Counted from the first letter of the stretch, positions 46,684 through 56,800 are shown. The stretch is DNA of 64,000 nucleotides from Gammaproteobacteria bacterium (GCA_027006175.1 JALTKS010000079.1:81515-145514); one strand, 5' to 3'. Notes: generated by a model from the sequence alone, not told the origin. A program made the numbers and translations.

Positions 46684-47454
46684 TTAAATGCCACGATACC
46701 GCACGCCTGTATTCAAATTCAGGTCAGCGCGTATTTGAGTCGTAGCGTGTTTTTTCATTGTGATAGAAATCTCGCTGTTTGGGTCGTTTAAATCGCCAAA
46801 CATAATGGCTTGATGCCCATCTTTCTTACAGGCTTCTGCACAAGCTGTTGTGCCATCACCACGGTCAATCTTATGAACACAAAGTGTACAAGATTCAACG
46901 GTTCCTTTACCACGAGGTACATCAGGTGATTGATCGTTGAGTTCTTCATGAATAAATGAACGAGCCTTGTATGGGCAAGCCATCATGCAGTAACGACAAC
47001 CAATACAGATATGTTTATCAACAAGTACGATACCATCTGCTCGTTTGAATGAAGCACCAGTAGGGCATACATCCGTACAGGGTGGTTCTTCACAGTGCTG
47101 ACACATCATCGGTAACTGATGTTCGCTACCAGTGAGTTTATTTTTCAAGGTAACGGTGCGAATCCACTGTGCTTTTTGATCCGGATCCGATTTTTGTTCA
47201 TCAGTACTGCCACTGCCCCAACCATTTTCAGTTTCACATGCGGTGACGCAGGCATTACAACCATCAGAACATTTGTTGGAATCAACCAACAAACCCCAAC
47301 GGTTCTTGTTGCTAACAGGTTCATCAAGCGGGCGAGCTTGTGCTTGTCCAACGGACATCAGCATTACGCCCGGTGCAATAGCGCCTGTTGCTGCAGCCGT
47401 CGTTGCCTTTGTAAAAAAATCACGGCGGTATTGATCTATTTTTTGCTCACTCAT
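46684..47454 (-). CDS. dsrO: DsrO, periplasmic ferredoxin-like protein
   Basis: 256 aa; RRDFFTKATTAAATG Tat-like signal; CSDGCNACVTAC, CQHCEEPPCTDVCP, CIGCRYCMMACP. Confidence 0.93.
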   Translation of the reverse strand: MSEQKIDQYRRDFFTKATTAAATGAIAPGVMLMSVGQAQARPLDEPVSNKNRWGLLVDSNKCSDGCNACVTACETENGWGSGSTDEQKSDPDQKAQWIRTVTLKNKLTGSEHQLPMMCQHCEEPPCTDVCPTGASFKRADGIVLVDKHICIGCRYCMMACPYKARSFIHEELNDQSPDVPRGKGTVESCTLCVHKIDRGDGTTACAEACKKDGHQAIMFGDLNDPNSEISITMKKHATTQIRADLNLNTGVRYRGI

Positions 47455-47933
47455 TTGGCACCATCCTTTTTAGCGATAGTATCGAGCATAGATTTTGTTT
47501 CAGGAGCATCATGTACATCAGCAAAGGCTTTCATCTTATCAGTGACGATAGGGTGAAACGCAGTATCACGTGGTTTGGTTGCATGACATTCAAAACAGTC
47601 AAGTTTAACACTTGTGTATGCATGGCATGACTGACAAAACTCACCGGGTGCATTAACAGGAATGTATTTATCTGCTTCATCCTTGTTGGCATGGCAGTTA
47701 ATACATTCTTTAAGGCTGAACTGTTTGGTGCGAATACCATCGTGCATTGTTTCATCACGTTGGTGTTTCAGGTGCTTCATGTGATCCTTGCGCATTTCAT
47801 CAGCGGGGAGAACACATTTGTCACCGTTTGCACGGTTAATTTTCAGTTCAGGACCAACACTATCGGCCATAACTGTGCCGCTCATAAAGAGCGACATAGT
47901 CAGGATGATAAATAGATTGCGAATTTGCTTCAC
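47451..47933 (-). CDS. dsrJ: DsrJ, triheme cytochrome c
   Basis: Three CxxCH motifs (CINCH, CQSCH, CFECH); GTG start at 47933 with AGGGG RBS preferred over the 230-aa ORF that overlaps dsrL. Confidence 0.9.
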   Translation of the reverse strand: MKQIRNLFIILTMSLFMSGTVMADSVGPELKINRANGDKCVLPADEMRKDHMKHLKHQRDETMHDGIRTKQFSLKECINCHANKDEADKYIPVNAPGEFCQSCHAYTSVKLDCFECHATKPRDTAFHPIVTDKMKAFADVHDAPETKSMLDTIAKKDGAK

Positions 47934-47955
47934 GACGAACCCCTGGTTAGCTGGA

Positions 47956-49959
47956 TTAGTGATCGCCAAGACCCATTTTGATGTAGCCAGTAGGGCATAC
48001 ATCGGCACAGATATGACAACCAATACAACGGTCGTAGTCAGTGTAAACATAACGTCCCATTGTTGCTTCATCTTTTGGTGTACGTAATACAGCGTCTTGT
48101 GGACAGAAGATGACACAATTATCACATTCGAAACACATGCCACAACTCATACAGCGTTTAGCTTCAGCGATTGTATCTTCTTCGCTTAGACCTGCCATAC
48201 GTTCCTGGAAGTGACCTAGTACTTCTTCTGCATCAGGTACATTCTCTGTACGAAGGTGACGTGCTTCTTTTTCGAAGTGACCAAGGAAAAGTTCTTCGTT
48301 AGTGATGATTTCCTGTGCAGCACGATCTTCAAAGTTATGTACCGCGAAACCACCAACAGACTTACCTTCCTGTGAGGTGCCACGGCGTCCAGCGTCGATA
48401 GCACGATCATCATCAGTTGGTTCGAAGTGTTCTGGTGCTTTGTCAACTTCTTCCAGTTTTTCCAGTAAGTCAAAGTGATGTACATCAACTTTTGGACGCT
48501 TGCCAATTTCCTCTTGTTTGAAGAAATGGTCAATTGTTTCAGCAGTGATAGAACCTTGACCAATTACTGTTGTTAAAAGGTGAGGGCGTACAATATCACC
48601 ACAAGCGAAGAAACCTGGCTTATTTGGAATCTGGAAGTGCTTGTCTGCATCGATAAGGCCACGTTCATTTGCAATGCCATCCATACCTTCAAAACTTCCG
48701 CTTTGACCAATCGCAGAAACAATTAAATCTGCTTCGATATCGAATTCAGAACCCTCGATAACTTCCGGTTTGCCACTTGAATAATCAAGTTTGGCAACGC
48801 GTAGGGCTGTCGCACGACCGTCTTCACCACGAATAACACAAACAGGTGTAATTGAACCTTGAATATCAACGCCTTCACGTGTTGCATCATCTAGTTCATG
48901 TTGTGCCGCATTCATGTTTTCTAAAGGTTGACGTGAAATCAGAGTAACTTCCGCACCTTCTTTATTTGCAACATCCATCACATCATGTGCAGTGTGACCT
49001 AGAACGACATATTCAGGGTAGTCTTTTTCGTTCATGTTTTTAATGTGACCAAGACGACGTGCAACAGAGGCAACATCGATAGAGGTATCGCCACCACCCA
49101 CAACAACGATACGACCAGAAACGGCTTTCATGCGGCCATCATTGAATGCTTCAAGGAAAGCAACGCCACTGATACAGTTTTCAGATTCTTCAAAACCGTC
49201 AATAGGAAGACCACGACCAGATTGAGCGCCAAGAGCGAACAACACTGCATCAAAATCTTTTTCAAGCTGTTCCATTGTGATGTCAGTACCAATGTTGGTG
49301 TTGGTCTTGACTTCAACGCCCATATTAATGATACGACCGATTTCACCATCAAGTACGTCACGTGGCATACGGTAGCCAGGGATACCGTAGCGCATCATAC
49401 CACCCAGTTCAGCGTGGTTATCAAAGACAGTTGCAGCGTGACCCATGCGGCGTAGTTGGTACGCAGCAGACAGACCAGCAGGACCACCACCAATAATGGC
49501 GACTTTCTTACCTGATTCTGTTGAGCCAGCAGTAAAGCTTAAGCCTGCATCAAGCGCGCTATCACCAATGAATTGTTCAACCGCGTTAATACCAACAAAG
49601 TCTTCAACTTCGTTACGGTTACAACCATCCTGACAAGGCGCAGGACATACACGACCCATTGTAGAAGGGAATGGGTTAGCATCAGTTGAACGACGGAATG
49701 CGTATTCTTTCCAGTCCATATCACCTGTTGGTTGTTCGATACCACGAACAATATTTAACCAACCACGGATATCTTCACCCGATGGACAGCTGCCCTGACA
49801 AGGTGGTGTTTTATGTACGTAAGTTGGGCATTTGTAGGTTTCATCACCATTAAAGAGTTTGTCACCCCAATCCCAGTCTTCATTTGTTTCACCGTCAGCA
49901 AAACGACGTTTTGTGAAACCTTCCAAGTTGTCTTCTATTTCAGTTTTAGATGTTGCCAT
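47956..49959 (-). CDS. dsrL: DsrL, NAD(P)H:acceptor iron-sulfur flavoprotein
   Basis: 667 aa; GltD-like VAIIGGGPAGLSAAYQLRRMG; C-terminal CMSCGMCFECDNCVIFCPQDAV and CIGCHICADVCPTGYI. Confidence 0.95.
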   Translation of the reverse strand: MATSKTEIEDNLEGFTKRRFADGETNEDWDWGDKLFNGDETYKCPTYVHKTPPCQGSCPSGEDIRGWLNIVRGIEQPTGDMDWKEYAFRRSTDANPFPSTMGRVCPAPCQDGCNRNEVEDFVGINAVEQFIGDSALDAGLSFTAGSTESGKKVAIIGGGPAGLSAAYQLRRMGHAATVFDNHAELGGMMRYGIPGYRMPRDVLDGEIGRIINMGVEVKTNTNIGTDITMEQLEKDFDAVLFALGAQSGRGLPIDGFEESENCISGVAFLEAFNDGRMKAVSGRIVVVGGGDTSIDVASVARRLGHIKNMNEKDYPEYVVLGHTAHDVMDVANKEGAEVTLISRQPLENMNAAQHELDDATREGVDIQGSITPVCVIRGEDGRATALRVAKLDYSSGKPEVIEGSEFDIEADLIVSAIGQSGSFEGMDGIANERGLIDADKHFQIPNKPGFFACGDIVRPHLLTTVIGQGSITAETIDHFFKQEEIGKRPKVDVHHFDLLEKLEEVDKAPEHFEPTDDDRAIDAGRRGTSQEGKSVGGFAVHNFEDRAAQEIITNEELFLGHFEKEARHLRTENVPDAEEVLGHFQERMAGLSEEDTIAEAKRCMSCGMCFECDNCVIFCPQDAVLRTPKDEATMGRYVYTDYDRCIGCHICADVCPTGYIKMGLGDH

Positions 49960-49999
49960 TGCTCTGTTCTCCTAAAGCAGGAAAGTCCAGTTAGTTCAG

Positions 50000-51490
50000 T
50001 TATTCTTTAGTGCCCAGTTGGATCGCTTCGCTCACCAGACCATGCACACTACCAATCATATCCATAGGGAAGTTGTAGTAAGGAAGTGTTTTTGTAAACT
50101 GACTCTTACAAATCGCACAGATTGCAGCAAGATAGTTTACGTCATTTTCCTTAACTACTTCATTCAGTGCCTGCATACGTGGCATTGCACCTTTAACGCG
50201 CAATTCCATGAGGTCATCCGTTAACAGACCACCACCACCGCCACAGCAGAACGTGCTGTCATGAATTGTTTCAGGCGCCATATCAAAGTAATGATTGACA
50301 GACGCCTTGATGACTTCACGTGGCAGAACAAACTGACCACCAGGTGTATTACCCATACGTGTTGCGCGTGCGACGTTACATGAGTCATGGAACGTGACGC
50401 GTTTGTCATCATTTGCAGAAGGATCCAGGTTCAATGCGCCGCGCTGAATGAGGTCATGGGTGACTTCAATAATATGCTGCGGAACAGGATAGTTTGGATC
50501 CAGAAAATCGAAAGGTCCGGCGATAGTATTCCAGAACTGGTAAGCAACACGCCATGCGTGACCACACTCACCAACAACAATACGTTTAACACCAAGGTCT
50601 AAAGCGGCTTCACGAATACGCCATGCAACGCGTTTCATGTTGTCGTAACTACCAAGGAACATACCGAAGTTACCTGCTTCAGAGGCATGCGAACTTAACG
50701 TCCAGCTTATACCTGCCTGATGCAATACTTTACCGTAACCAATCAAACCATCAATATGCGGTTCAGCAAAAAAATCAGCAGAAGGGGTGACAACAAGAAC
50801 ATCGGCACCTTGCACATCAAGTGGGTACTTAACGGCTACGCCTGTGTCATCTTCAACATCTTCTTCAAGATCTTCAAGTGTCGCTTTTAATGCAGGACCA
50901 GGCAAGCCGAGGTTGTTACCAATCTCGTAAACCTTACCAATAATTTCGTTACAGTATTTTTGACCAACACCGACGGTATCAAGGATTTCACGTGCTGCCA
51001 TAGAGATTTCAGCGGTATCAATACCGTAGGGGCAGAACACAGAACAACGACGACACTGTGAGCATTGATGGTAGTAACTGTACCAGTCATCAAGCACTTC
51101 TTTAGTCAGGTCAGTTGCACCGACCAGCTTAGGGAAGAACTTGCCAGCTAATGTGAAGTAACGTCGGTAAACTTTACGTAACAGATCCTGACGTGCCACA
51201 GGCATGTTTTTGGGGTCAGTTGTGCCAAGGAAATAATGACACTTATCAGTACAGGCGCCACACTTAACACATGAATCAAGAAATACTTTTAGTGAACGAT
51301 ATTTCTTCGTCATATCGCCCAATTTTTCAATAGCAACTTCCTGCCAGTTGTCTACTAACTCATCGGGGTAACCTAATTTTTCCTGAAAGGGCGCACGAGA
51401 GACAAATGGCGCACTGTGTGCCATCGCACCTTCTTTAATAGAGGGAATGACGGGTATGTCTTTCAGCTCTGGTATTTCGTAATCTGCCAC
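50000..51490 (-). CDS. dsrK: DsrK, HdrD-like Fe-S protein
   Basis: 496 aa; CVKCGACTDKCHYFLG, CSQCRRCSVFCPYGI, CCG-type FCCGGGGGLLTD. Confidence 0.95.
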   Translation of the reverse strand: MADYEIPELKDIPVIPSIKEGAMAHSAPFVSRAPFQEKLGYPDELVDNWQEVAIEKLGDMTKKYRSLKVFLDSCVKCGACTDKCHYFLGTTDPKNMPVARQDLLRKVYRRYFTLAGKFFPKLVGATDLTKEVLDDWYSYYHQCSQCRRCSVFCPYGIDTAEISMAAREILDTVGVGQKYCNEIIGKVYEIGNNLGLPGPALKATLEDLEEDVEDDTGVAVKYPLDVQGADVLVVTPSADFFAEPHIDGLIGYGKVLHQAGISWTLSSHASEAGNFGMFLGSYDNMKRVAWRIREAALDLGVKRIVVGECGHAWRVAYQFWNTIAGPFDFLDPNYPVPQHIIEVTHDLIQRGALNLDPSANDDKRVTFHDSCNVARATRMGNTPGGQFVLPREVIKASVNHYFDMAPETIHDSTFCCGGGGGLLTDDLMELRVKGAMPRMQALNEVVKENDVNYLAAICAICKSQFTKTLPYYNFPMDMIGSVHGLVSEAIQLGTKE

Positions 51491-51526
51491 CTTACTCTCC
51501 TAAATTCTTTATCGTTATTGCAACGT

Positions 51527-52255
51527 TTAACTAACGTCGTCTTTTGCCCAAGGTGTCACATGACGTTGTTCACGAGGATTATCAACTTGTGTACGTGTTG
51601 GGCTGAAGAATACACCTGGTGCATGAAGTAGTTTGCTGTATGGGAAAACAATCATCAGCAGACCAACCAGTCCAAGGTGAGTTAACAGAATAGGGTCTTC
51701 TGGCATGGGTTGAATATCAAAATAAATCAAACCAAGCATAAAGTTTTTCACTGCGATGACATCGGTACCAGAAACAAATTTCATTAATAAGCCGGTAGCC
51801 GTAATGCCAACGATCATAGCAAGCATTAAATGATCAGATGGTGCAGATATATAACGAACACGGTCAACGAGGATACGACGCGCCCATAGACCAAGGAGGC
51901 CCAGCAGCATCAAAAACCCAGCGTAGATACCAAAAGGTTGAATCATATTAACCCATGTCCAGGGTGTTTCAATGATGTAACGAAGGTGGCGTAATAACAC
52001 CAACAACATACCGAAATGAAATGCCCAACCGAATACCCAGGTCCATTTAGAAGACCTGAATAAACTTTCAAATAAGACCACTTCTCGCCACATACGGTAA
52101 ACAACACCAGCCTTGGTAGTCGGGGCAGGTGTTACAACAATCTTTAGTGGTGAAGGGGTTTTGGCGTATGTATAAATACGGAATGCCAAGCCTGCAAATA
52201 ATATGAAGGCAGCAAAGTAAAATAATACACTATAACCTAATGTCAGCATCGACAT
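51527..52255 (-). CDS. dsrM: DsrM, NarI-like membrane cytochrome b
   Basis: 242 aa; multi-TM; adjacent to dsrK. Confidence 0.92.
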   Translation of the reverse strand: MSMLTLGYSVLFYFAAFILFAGLAFRIYTYAKTPSPLKIVVTPAPTTKAGVVYRMWREVVLFESLFRSSKWTWVFGWAFHFGMLLVLLRHLRYIIETPWTWVNMIQPFGIYAGFLMLLGLLGLWARRILVDRVRYISAPSDHLMLAMIVGITATGLLMKFVSGTDVIAVKNFMLGLIYFDIQPMPEDPILLTHLGLVGLLMIVFPYSKLLHAPGVFFSPTRTQVDNPREQRHVTPWAKDDVS

Positions 52256-52292
52256 CGATTAAATCCTCATGGTGTAACAAAGTTTAAAGCGA

Positions 52293-52312
52293 GGTCGGGG
52301 CGAACCCCGACC
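52293..52312 (-). other. Strong hairpin between dsrC and dsrM
   Basis: 8-bp perfect stem GGTCGGGG/CCCCGACC with TTCG loop on the minus strand; no immediate T-tract. Confidence 0.8.
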
Positions 52313-52334
52313 CACATAACATGTGCTTTAGAGC

Positions 52335-52670
52335 TTATACACAACCTGTTGGTTTTGGTAAACCAGCATATTTACAAGCTTGCTTGGCAGGACCGTATGG
52401 GAACAATTCGTACAAGTACTTGCTGTTACCTTTGTCTTTACCAAGTTTTTTACCAATTGCTTTAGTCAGTACACGTACTGCTGGTGCAATTTGGTATTCG
52501 TCGTAGTATTCACGTAAGAATTTGATCACTTCCCAGTGACTGTCAGTTAGTTCACAGTCATCGATAGTTGCCATGTGTGAACCAATTTCTTCGTTCCATA
52601 CACTACGGTCAACCAGGTAACCTTCTTCATCAACTTCTACGCTAGTGCCATTTACATCGATATTAGCCAT
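52335..52670 (-). CDS. dsrC: DsrC, sulfur-carrier protein with both C-terminal cysteines
   Basis: 111 aa; C-terminus KQACKYAGLPKPTGCV (Cys-x10-Cys). Confidence 0.97.
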   Translation of the reverse strand: MANIDVNGTSVEVDEEGYLVDRSVWNEEIGSHMATIDDCELTDSHWEVIKFLREYYDEYQIAPAVRVLTKAIGKKLGKDKGNSKYLYELFPYGPAKQACKYAGLPKPTGCV

Positions 52671-52718
52671 TACTTTTTCTCCTCAAAAATAGGATAGATT
52701 AAAATTTATAAATTTAGC

Positions 52719-53024
52719 TTAGAGCCAAGATTGAACTTGACTGTGGTCGGCTGCCAATTTGACAAAGCCGGCATAGTCCACAAGTTCGATTCCGTCCATA
52801 ACACGCTCATTAACACCGCGTGCACTAACGTCTTCACTTAAAGCGTAAACTTTGACAGTTTTCATAGCATCTTCAACCATAGAAGAAGATGACGCGCCTT
52901 TAAGAGCACCGTAAACACCGTCTTCAATTAATAAGACAGCGCTTCCGTCTTTCGCACAACCAATGGCACGCTCAAGAGAATTTTTGTCAAAGGGTGATTT
53001 ATTTACTGTATGTAAAATTGCCAT
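52719..53024 (-). CDS. dsrH: DsrH sulfur relay protein
   Basis: 101 aa; SLERAIGCAKDGSAVLLIEDGVYGAL. Confidence 0.92.
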   Translation of the reverse strand: MAILHTVNKSPFDKNSLERAIGCAKDGSAVLLIEDGVYGALKGASSSSMVEDAMKTVKVYALSEDVSARGVNERVMDGIELVDYAGFVKLAADHSQVQSWL

Positions 53025-53036
53025 AATCAGTATCCC

Positions 53037-53450
53037 TTAGAAGTTAAACATGACGTCTGAACTGTCGATGAGGTCAGCCATTTCAGCACGGCTAACGATT
53101 TTGATTGATGACTTTTCAGCCCAATCATCATCTTCATCTTCATATGTCAGTGGCATCAAGTCGTCTTCAGTCAGACCACGTTCATCGAGAGATTCTTTTT
53201 CAACATAAATCTTGTTGACATCGTAATCGCCCAGTGCTTTATAGGTTGGTGCAAAATTCTTTGTACCAATTCCAGTTGTATCCTGACCCTTCATGAGCTG
53301 GAATACACCATCGTCCAAAAATGCAAGTCTCACGTCTTGTTCAAAGGCAGCGCCGATAAGAACAACCTCCAGTGACTCCAATGCGTAAACAGTACCGTGA
53401 GGTGCTTTTCGGTTTACGTAGAGGAATTGTTTTGTAGTACCTTCACTCAT
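53037..53450 (-). CDS. dsrF: DsrF sulfur relay protein
   Basis: FLYVNRKAPHGTVYALESLEVVLIGAAFEQDVRLAFLDDGVFQLMKGQ; ATG at 53450 preferred. Confidence 0.92.
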   Translation of the reverse strand: MSEGTTKQFLYVNRKAPHGTVYALESLEVVLIGAAFEQDVRLAFLDDGVFQLMKGQDTTGIGTKNFAPTYKALGDYDVNKIYVEKESLDERGLTEDDLMPLTYEDEDDDWAEKSSIKIVSRAEMADLIDSSDVMFNF

Positions 53451-53466
53451 TTCTCGTATTCCTCTA

Positions 53467-53859
53467 TCAATCGCCGAAGACAACCAGGCGATCTGCCTGA
53501 ATGCCGGCTTCGATTAGCTGGCCAAGACCTGAAATGCGAAATCCTTCCTGGATATTGTCGGCATCTTTGCCGTTACGCTTTGACTCATCCGCATCTGCGA
53601 TGCCACGGCGTTGAGCCGCAGCAACACAAAGGACGAGATCAAGATCATTTTCTTTAGCCAGTTCTGCCCAACGGTTAACAACGTGACGGTCATCCTGAGG
53701 AGGCGTCGTCAAACGTGTGCCATTATTAACACCGTCATGGTAGAAGAATACGCGCGTCACTTCATGACCACCTTCAATCACAGCTTTGGTAAACATATAA
53801 GCTGAGTCAGAAGCCTCGTGCGTGTAAGGACCTTCGTTAATTTGAATCGCAAATTTCAT
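53467..53859 (-). CDS. dsrE: DsrE sulfur relay protein
   Basis: 130 aa; MKFAIQINEGPYTHEASDSAYMFTKAVIEGGHEV...DLVLCVAAAQRRGI. Confidence 0.94.
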   Translation of the reverse strand: MKFAIQINEGPYTHEASDSAYMFTKAVIEGGHEVTRVFFYHDGVNNGTRLTTPPQDDRHVVNRWAELAKENDLDLVLCVAAAQRRGIADADESKRNGKDADNIQEGFRISGLGQLIEAGIQADRLVVFGD

Positions 53860-53885
53860 TTAAGAATACCTGTGTTTCAAATAAC

Positions 53886-54959
53886 TTAGAAACGGATGTG
53901 CGTAGAAGCATTAAGGCTGTTACGCGCACCTTTCCAGTTGTCAATGTGGAACTTGGTGAACGGAAGTTCAGTCAGTTCGAAGAAACGAGGCCAACCGATA
54001 CGTTCAACCCAGTCACCAGTACGTTCCCAATCCAGTGCATCCTTACGGTATGCTTCAAGAATTGTTTTAACGATAGCGGCAGCTTCAGGCCAACGAGGTG
54101 GATTGTTAGGTACGCCAGCAGCAACAAGTTTGTGGAACATAGGCTTGCTACGTGCGTTGGAGTGCTTACCACCAACCCAGATAGCGAGTTTAGAGTATTC
54201 AGCATCGTTAATTTGCATTGGAGGACAAGGAGGGAAACATGCACCACAACAGATACATTTCTTCTCATCAATTTCCAATGATGGTTTGCCATTTACCATC
54301 GCAGGGCGAATCGCCGCTACTGGACAACGTGCAACAACTGAAGGACGTTCACATGCGTTAGCAACCAGGTCATGGTTAATCTTAGGTGGCTTGGTGTGCT
54401 GTACGTTAATCGCGATATCACCTTGACCACCACAGTTGATTTGACAACATGAAGTAGTAATGTGTACGCGGTTAGGCATGTTTTCGTGTGTAAAATCTTC
54501 GTGTAACTCATCCATCAATGCTTTAACAACACCTGATGCGTCAGTACCTGGAATATCACAGTGTAACCAACCTTGAGTGTGAGAAATCATTGTGACCGAG
54601 TTACCTGTGCCACCAATAGGGTAGCCAGCATCTTCAATCGCTTGAATCAGTGGTTCAACTTTTGCTTCGTCAGCAACACAGAATTCCATGTTTGATCGAA
54701 TAGTAAAATGAACGTAACCATCTGCGTATTCATCAGCGATATCGCAAAGAAGATTAATTTCGTATGGTCCAAGCTGACGCTGTGTACCGAAACGCACTGT
54801 CCAAATTTCATCACCGCTTTTCGCTACGTGGCGCAGAACACCTGGACGTGGGCGTTCGTGAAAATCCCAATTACCAAAGTTCTTTTTCATTACTGGGTGT
54901 AAATATTGAAACCCATCCGGACAACCGCTTTCAATTGGATACTGTGGAGTATCAGACAT
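53886..54959 (-). CDS. dsrB: Dissimilatory sulfite reductase beta subunit
   Basis: HYPVMKKNFGNWDFHERPRPGV-type sequence; CCQINCGGQGDIAINVQHTKPP; ferredoxin CICCGACFPPCPPM. Confidence 0.96.
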   Translation of the reverse strand: MSDTPQYPIESGCPDGFQYLHPVMKKNFGNWDFHERPRPGVLRHVAKSGDEIWTVRFGTQRQLGPYEINLLCDIADEYADGYVHFTIRSNMEFCVADEAKVEPLIQAIEDAGYPIGGTGNSVTMISHTQGWLHCDIPGTDASGVVKALMDELHEDFTHENMPNRVHITTSCCQINCGGQGDIAINVQHTKPPKINHDLVANACERPSVVARCPVAAIRPAMVNGKPSLEIDEKKCICCGACFPPCPPMQINDAEYSKLAIWVGGKHSNARSKPMFHKLVAAGVPNNPPRWPEAAAIVKTILEAYRKDALDWERTGDWVERIGWPRFFELTELPFTKFHIDNWKGARNSLNASTHIRF

Positions 54960-55015
54960 ATATGCCTCCAATTCCCTACTTAATTAGTTAAGTATTTCGT
55001 TACTCTCTAATAATG

Positions 55016-55041
55016 CAGCCCGCTTGTTTCCAAACGGGCTG
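55016..55041 (-). other. Hairpin in the dsrA-dsrB intergenic region
   Basis: CAGCCCG...CGGGCTG with inner TTG/CAA pairing; no T-tract. Confidence 0.7.
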
Positions 55042-55058
55042 TAAAATTAATTCAAAAA

Positions 55059-56369
55059 TTAACCGGCTTTACGCTGGTTCCACTTTTCAGCTTCTTCGTC
55101 CCATGTATCCATGCGAACATAAGATGACTGACGAGCAGTGGCGATCATGTTTGGATCAACGTCAACACCGATACCTTCCAGGAAGTTAACGAGGCCGATG
55201 CGATCAATCATTTCACCACAACGTTCATGCTCAAGACCATTTTCAGCCCAGAAGTCGATGATTTCTTCAGCGAGTTCAGTTAGCTTTTCGTAGTCTTCTT
55301 CAGTTTCCAGTTTCATGAATGGAATAAGAATTGTTCCCATCAAGTCACCGATTTTAAGTGTACGTTTACCACCAATAAGAATGGTTACGCCTTTGTCATC
55401 ACCAACAGAAAGTGCTTTGGTCATAACGTTGATGCAATGCATACAACGAACACAGTTACGGTTATCAACAGCAAGTTCGTCATCATCACTCAAAGAAAGT
55501 GCGTTAGTAGGGCAACGTGTTACCACATTGTCGATAACGTATTTACGACCTTTATCAGCGATGAAGTTTTTCACTTCTTCCTGGTTTACTTTCATGTCAT
55601 CACGCCATGTACCGATAACAGCCATGTCTGCGCGTTGAATAGAGTTCATGCAGTCGTTAGGACAACCTGAGACTTTGAACTTGAATTTGTAAGGAAGTGC
55701 AGGGCGATGCATATCATCAATGAAGTTGTTTACGAGTAAACGATGAATCTTCATTTCGTTTGCACAAGATTGCTCACAACGAGCCGCACCGATACAGGAC
55801 ATTGCTGTACGTACACAAGGACCGGCACCACCTAAATCCCACCCATAGGCATTGATGTCGTCAAAGAAATGTTGAACGCGGTCGTTGTCCGTACCGATAA
55901 ACATAATGTTACCCGTTTGACCGTGGAATGCGACAAGACCAGAACCCCATTTGCTCCATGAATCAGACAACCGACGAAGCATGTCTGTAGAGTAGTGGTT
56001 ACCAGCGGGTGGCTGTACACGAATAGTGTGGAATTCTTTACACTCTGGGAACATAGGTTCGCCGTCAGCACCCATTAATTCAGTGAAGCGAGGAATGATA
56101 CCGCCGCCGTAACCGAATACAGAGATAGTACCGCCTTTCCAGTAACCCAGGCGTGTGTTGTAAGAATGTTCTAATTGACCAAGAAGGTCGACCATCATGT
56201 CGCCGAATTCTTCTTGCATAGCGAGTCGTTTAATACCCGTTACGAAACTTGGCCATGGGCCTTTTTCCAGTTCGTCAAGATTAGGTGTGTCGTAGAAAGC
56301 CTTCGTAGATTTTTTCTCTGAAGGCATGAACGTATGATGACGTTCAGGGTTTTTTGGTGTATCAGCCAT
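55059..56369 (-). CDS. dsrA: Dissimilatory sulfite reductase alpha subunit (reverse-type locus)
   Basis: 436 aa; GPCVRTAMSCIGAARCEQSCANE, VSGCPNDCMNSIQRAD; AGGAGG RBS. Confidence 0.97.
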   Translation of the reverse strand: MADTPKNPERHHTFMPSEKKSTKAFYDTPNLDELEKGPWPSFVTGIKRLAMQEEFGDMMVDLLGQLEHSYNTRLGYWKGGTISVFGYGGGIIPRFTELMGADGEPMFPECKEFHTIRVQPPAGNHYSTDMLRRLSDSWSKWGSGLVAFHGQTGNIMFIGTDNDRVQHFFDDINAYGWDLGGAGPCVRTAMSCIGAARCEQSCANEMKIHRLLVNNFIDDMHRPALPYKFKFKVSGCPNDCMNSIQRADMAVIGTWRDDMKVNQEEVKNFIADKGRKYVIDNVVTRCPTNALSLSDDDELAVDNRNCVRCMHCINVMTKALSVGDDKGVTILIGGKRTLKIGDLMGTILIPFMKLETEEDYEKLTELAEEIIDFWAENGLEHERCGEMIDRIGLVNFLEGIGVDVDPNMIATARQSSYVRMDTWDEEAEKWNQRKAG

Positions 56370-56638
56370 TTTGTGATGTCCTCCTGTTTTGCTACGTCAT
56401 GTAGCCACAGTTATATCCAAATAAAACTAAACTTGTGTTTAACAATTGGGCTGTCGATTACCACTTTAATTATGTTAGCCAAAAAACAACCAACACAACG
56501 GAGCACATCGACACCCCCGTATTCAATGTTGAGCAAGTGTACGCGCCTGACGCCACAGTGAAACCCATCTTTGGGGGTGTATAAAAAAAACTTACCCCTC
56601 CCAAAAGGGATAGACCGCGAAGTCAAATTCAATACCGC

Positions 56639-56661
56639 TTTATCGTCCAGTGAACGATAAA
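56639..56661. promoter_or_regulatory. Inverted repeat TTTATCGT-N7-ACGATAAA in the divergent dsrA/dioxygenase intergenic region
   Basis: 8-bp perfect arms; candidate operator. Confidence 0.45.
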
Positions 56662-56771
56662 CCTTTAATTCTTGCAGTTCAGCTTAACCCCCCATAAGAG
56701 AGACTTTGCCGGCGTGGAATAATACACTAAAGTTCGAGTATTCCAAAAAGTCCGAGTGATTAAATTGGTAT

Positions 56772-56800
56772 TTGAATGGTATTTCTGATTACTCTATATA
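56772..56800 (+). promoter_or_regulatory. Sigma70-like promoter candidate TTGAAT-N17-TATATA
   Basis: Near-consensus hexamers with 17-nt spacer, 48 bp upstream of the 56849 start codon. Confidence 0.5.

Noticed and set aside
47934-48143. N-terminal 70-aa extension of the dsrJ ORF
   Set aside because: Overlaps dsrL; a GTG at 47933 with a good RBS gives a normal signal peptide and triheme protein.
49045-49455. 136-aa plus-strand ORF antisense to dsrL
   Set aside because: Lies inside well-supported dsrL; low-complexity Thr-rich translation typical of spurious antisense frames.
53896-54426. 176-aa plus-strand ORF antisense to dsrB
   Set aside because: Fully overlaps well-supported dsrB; no recognisable domain.
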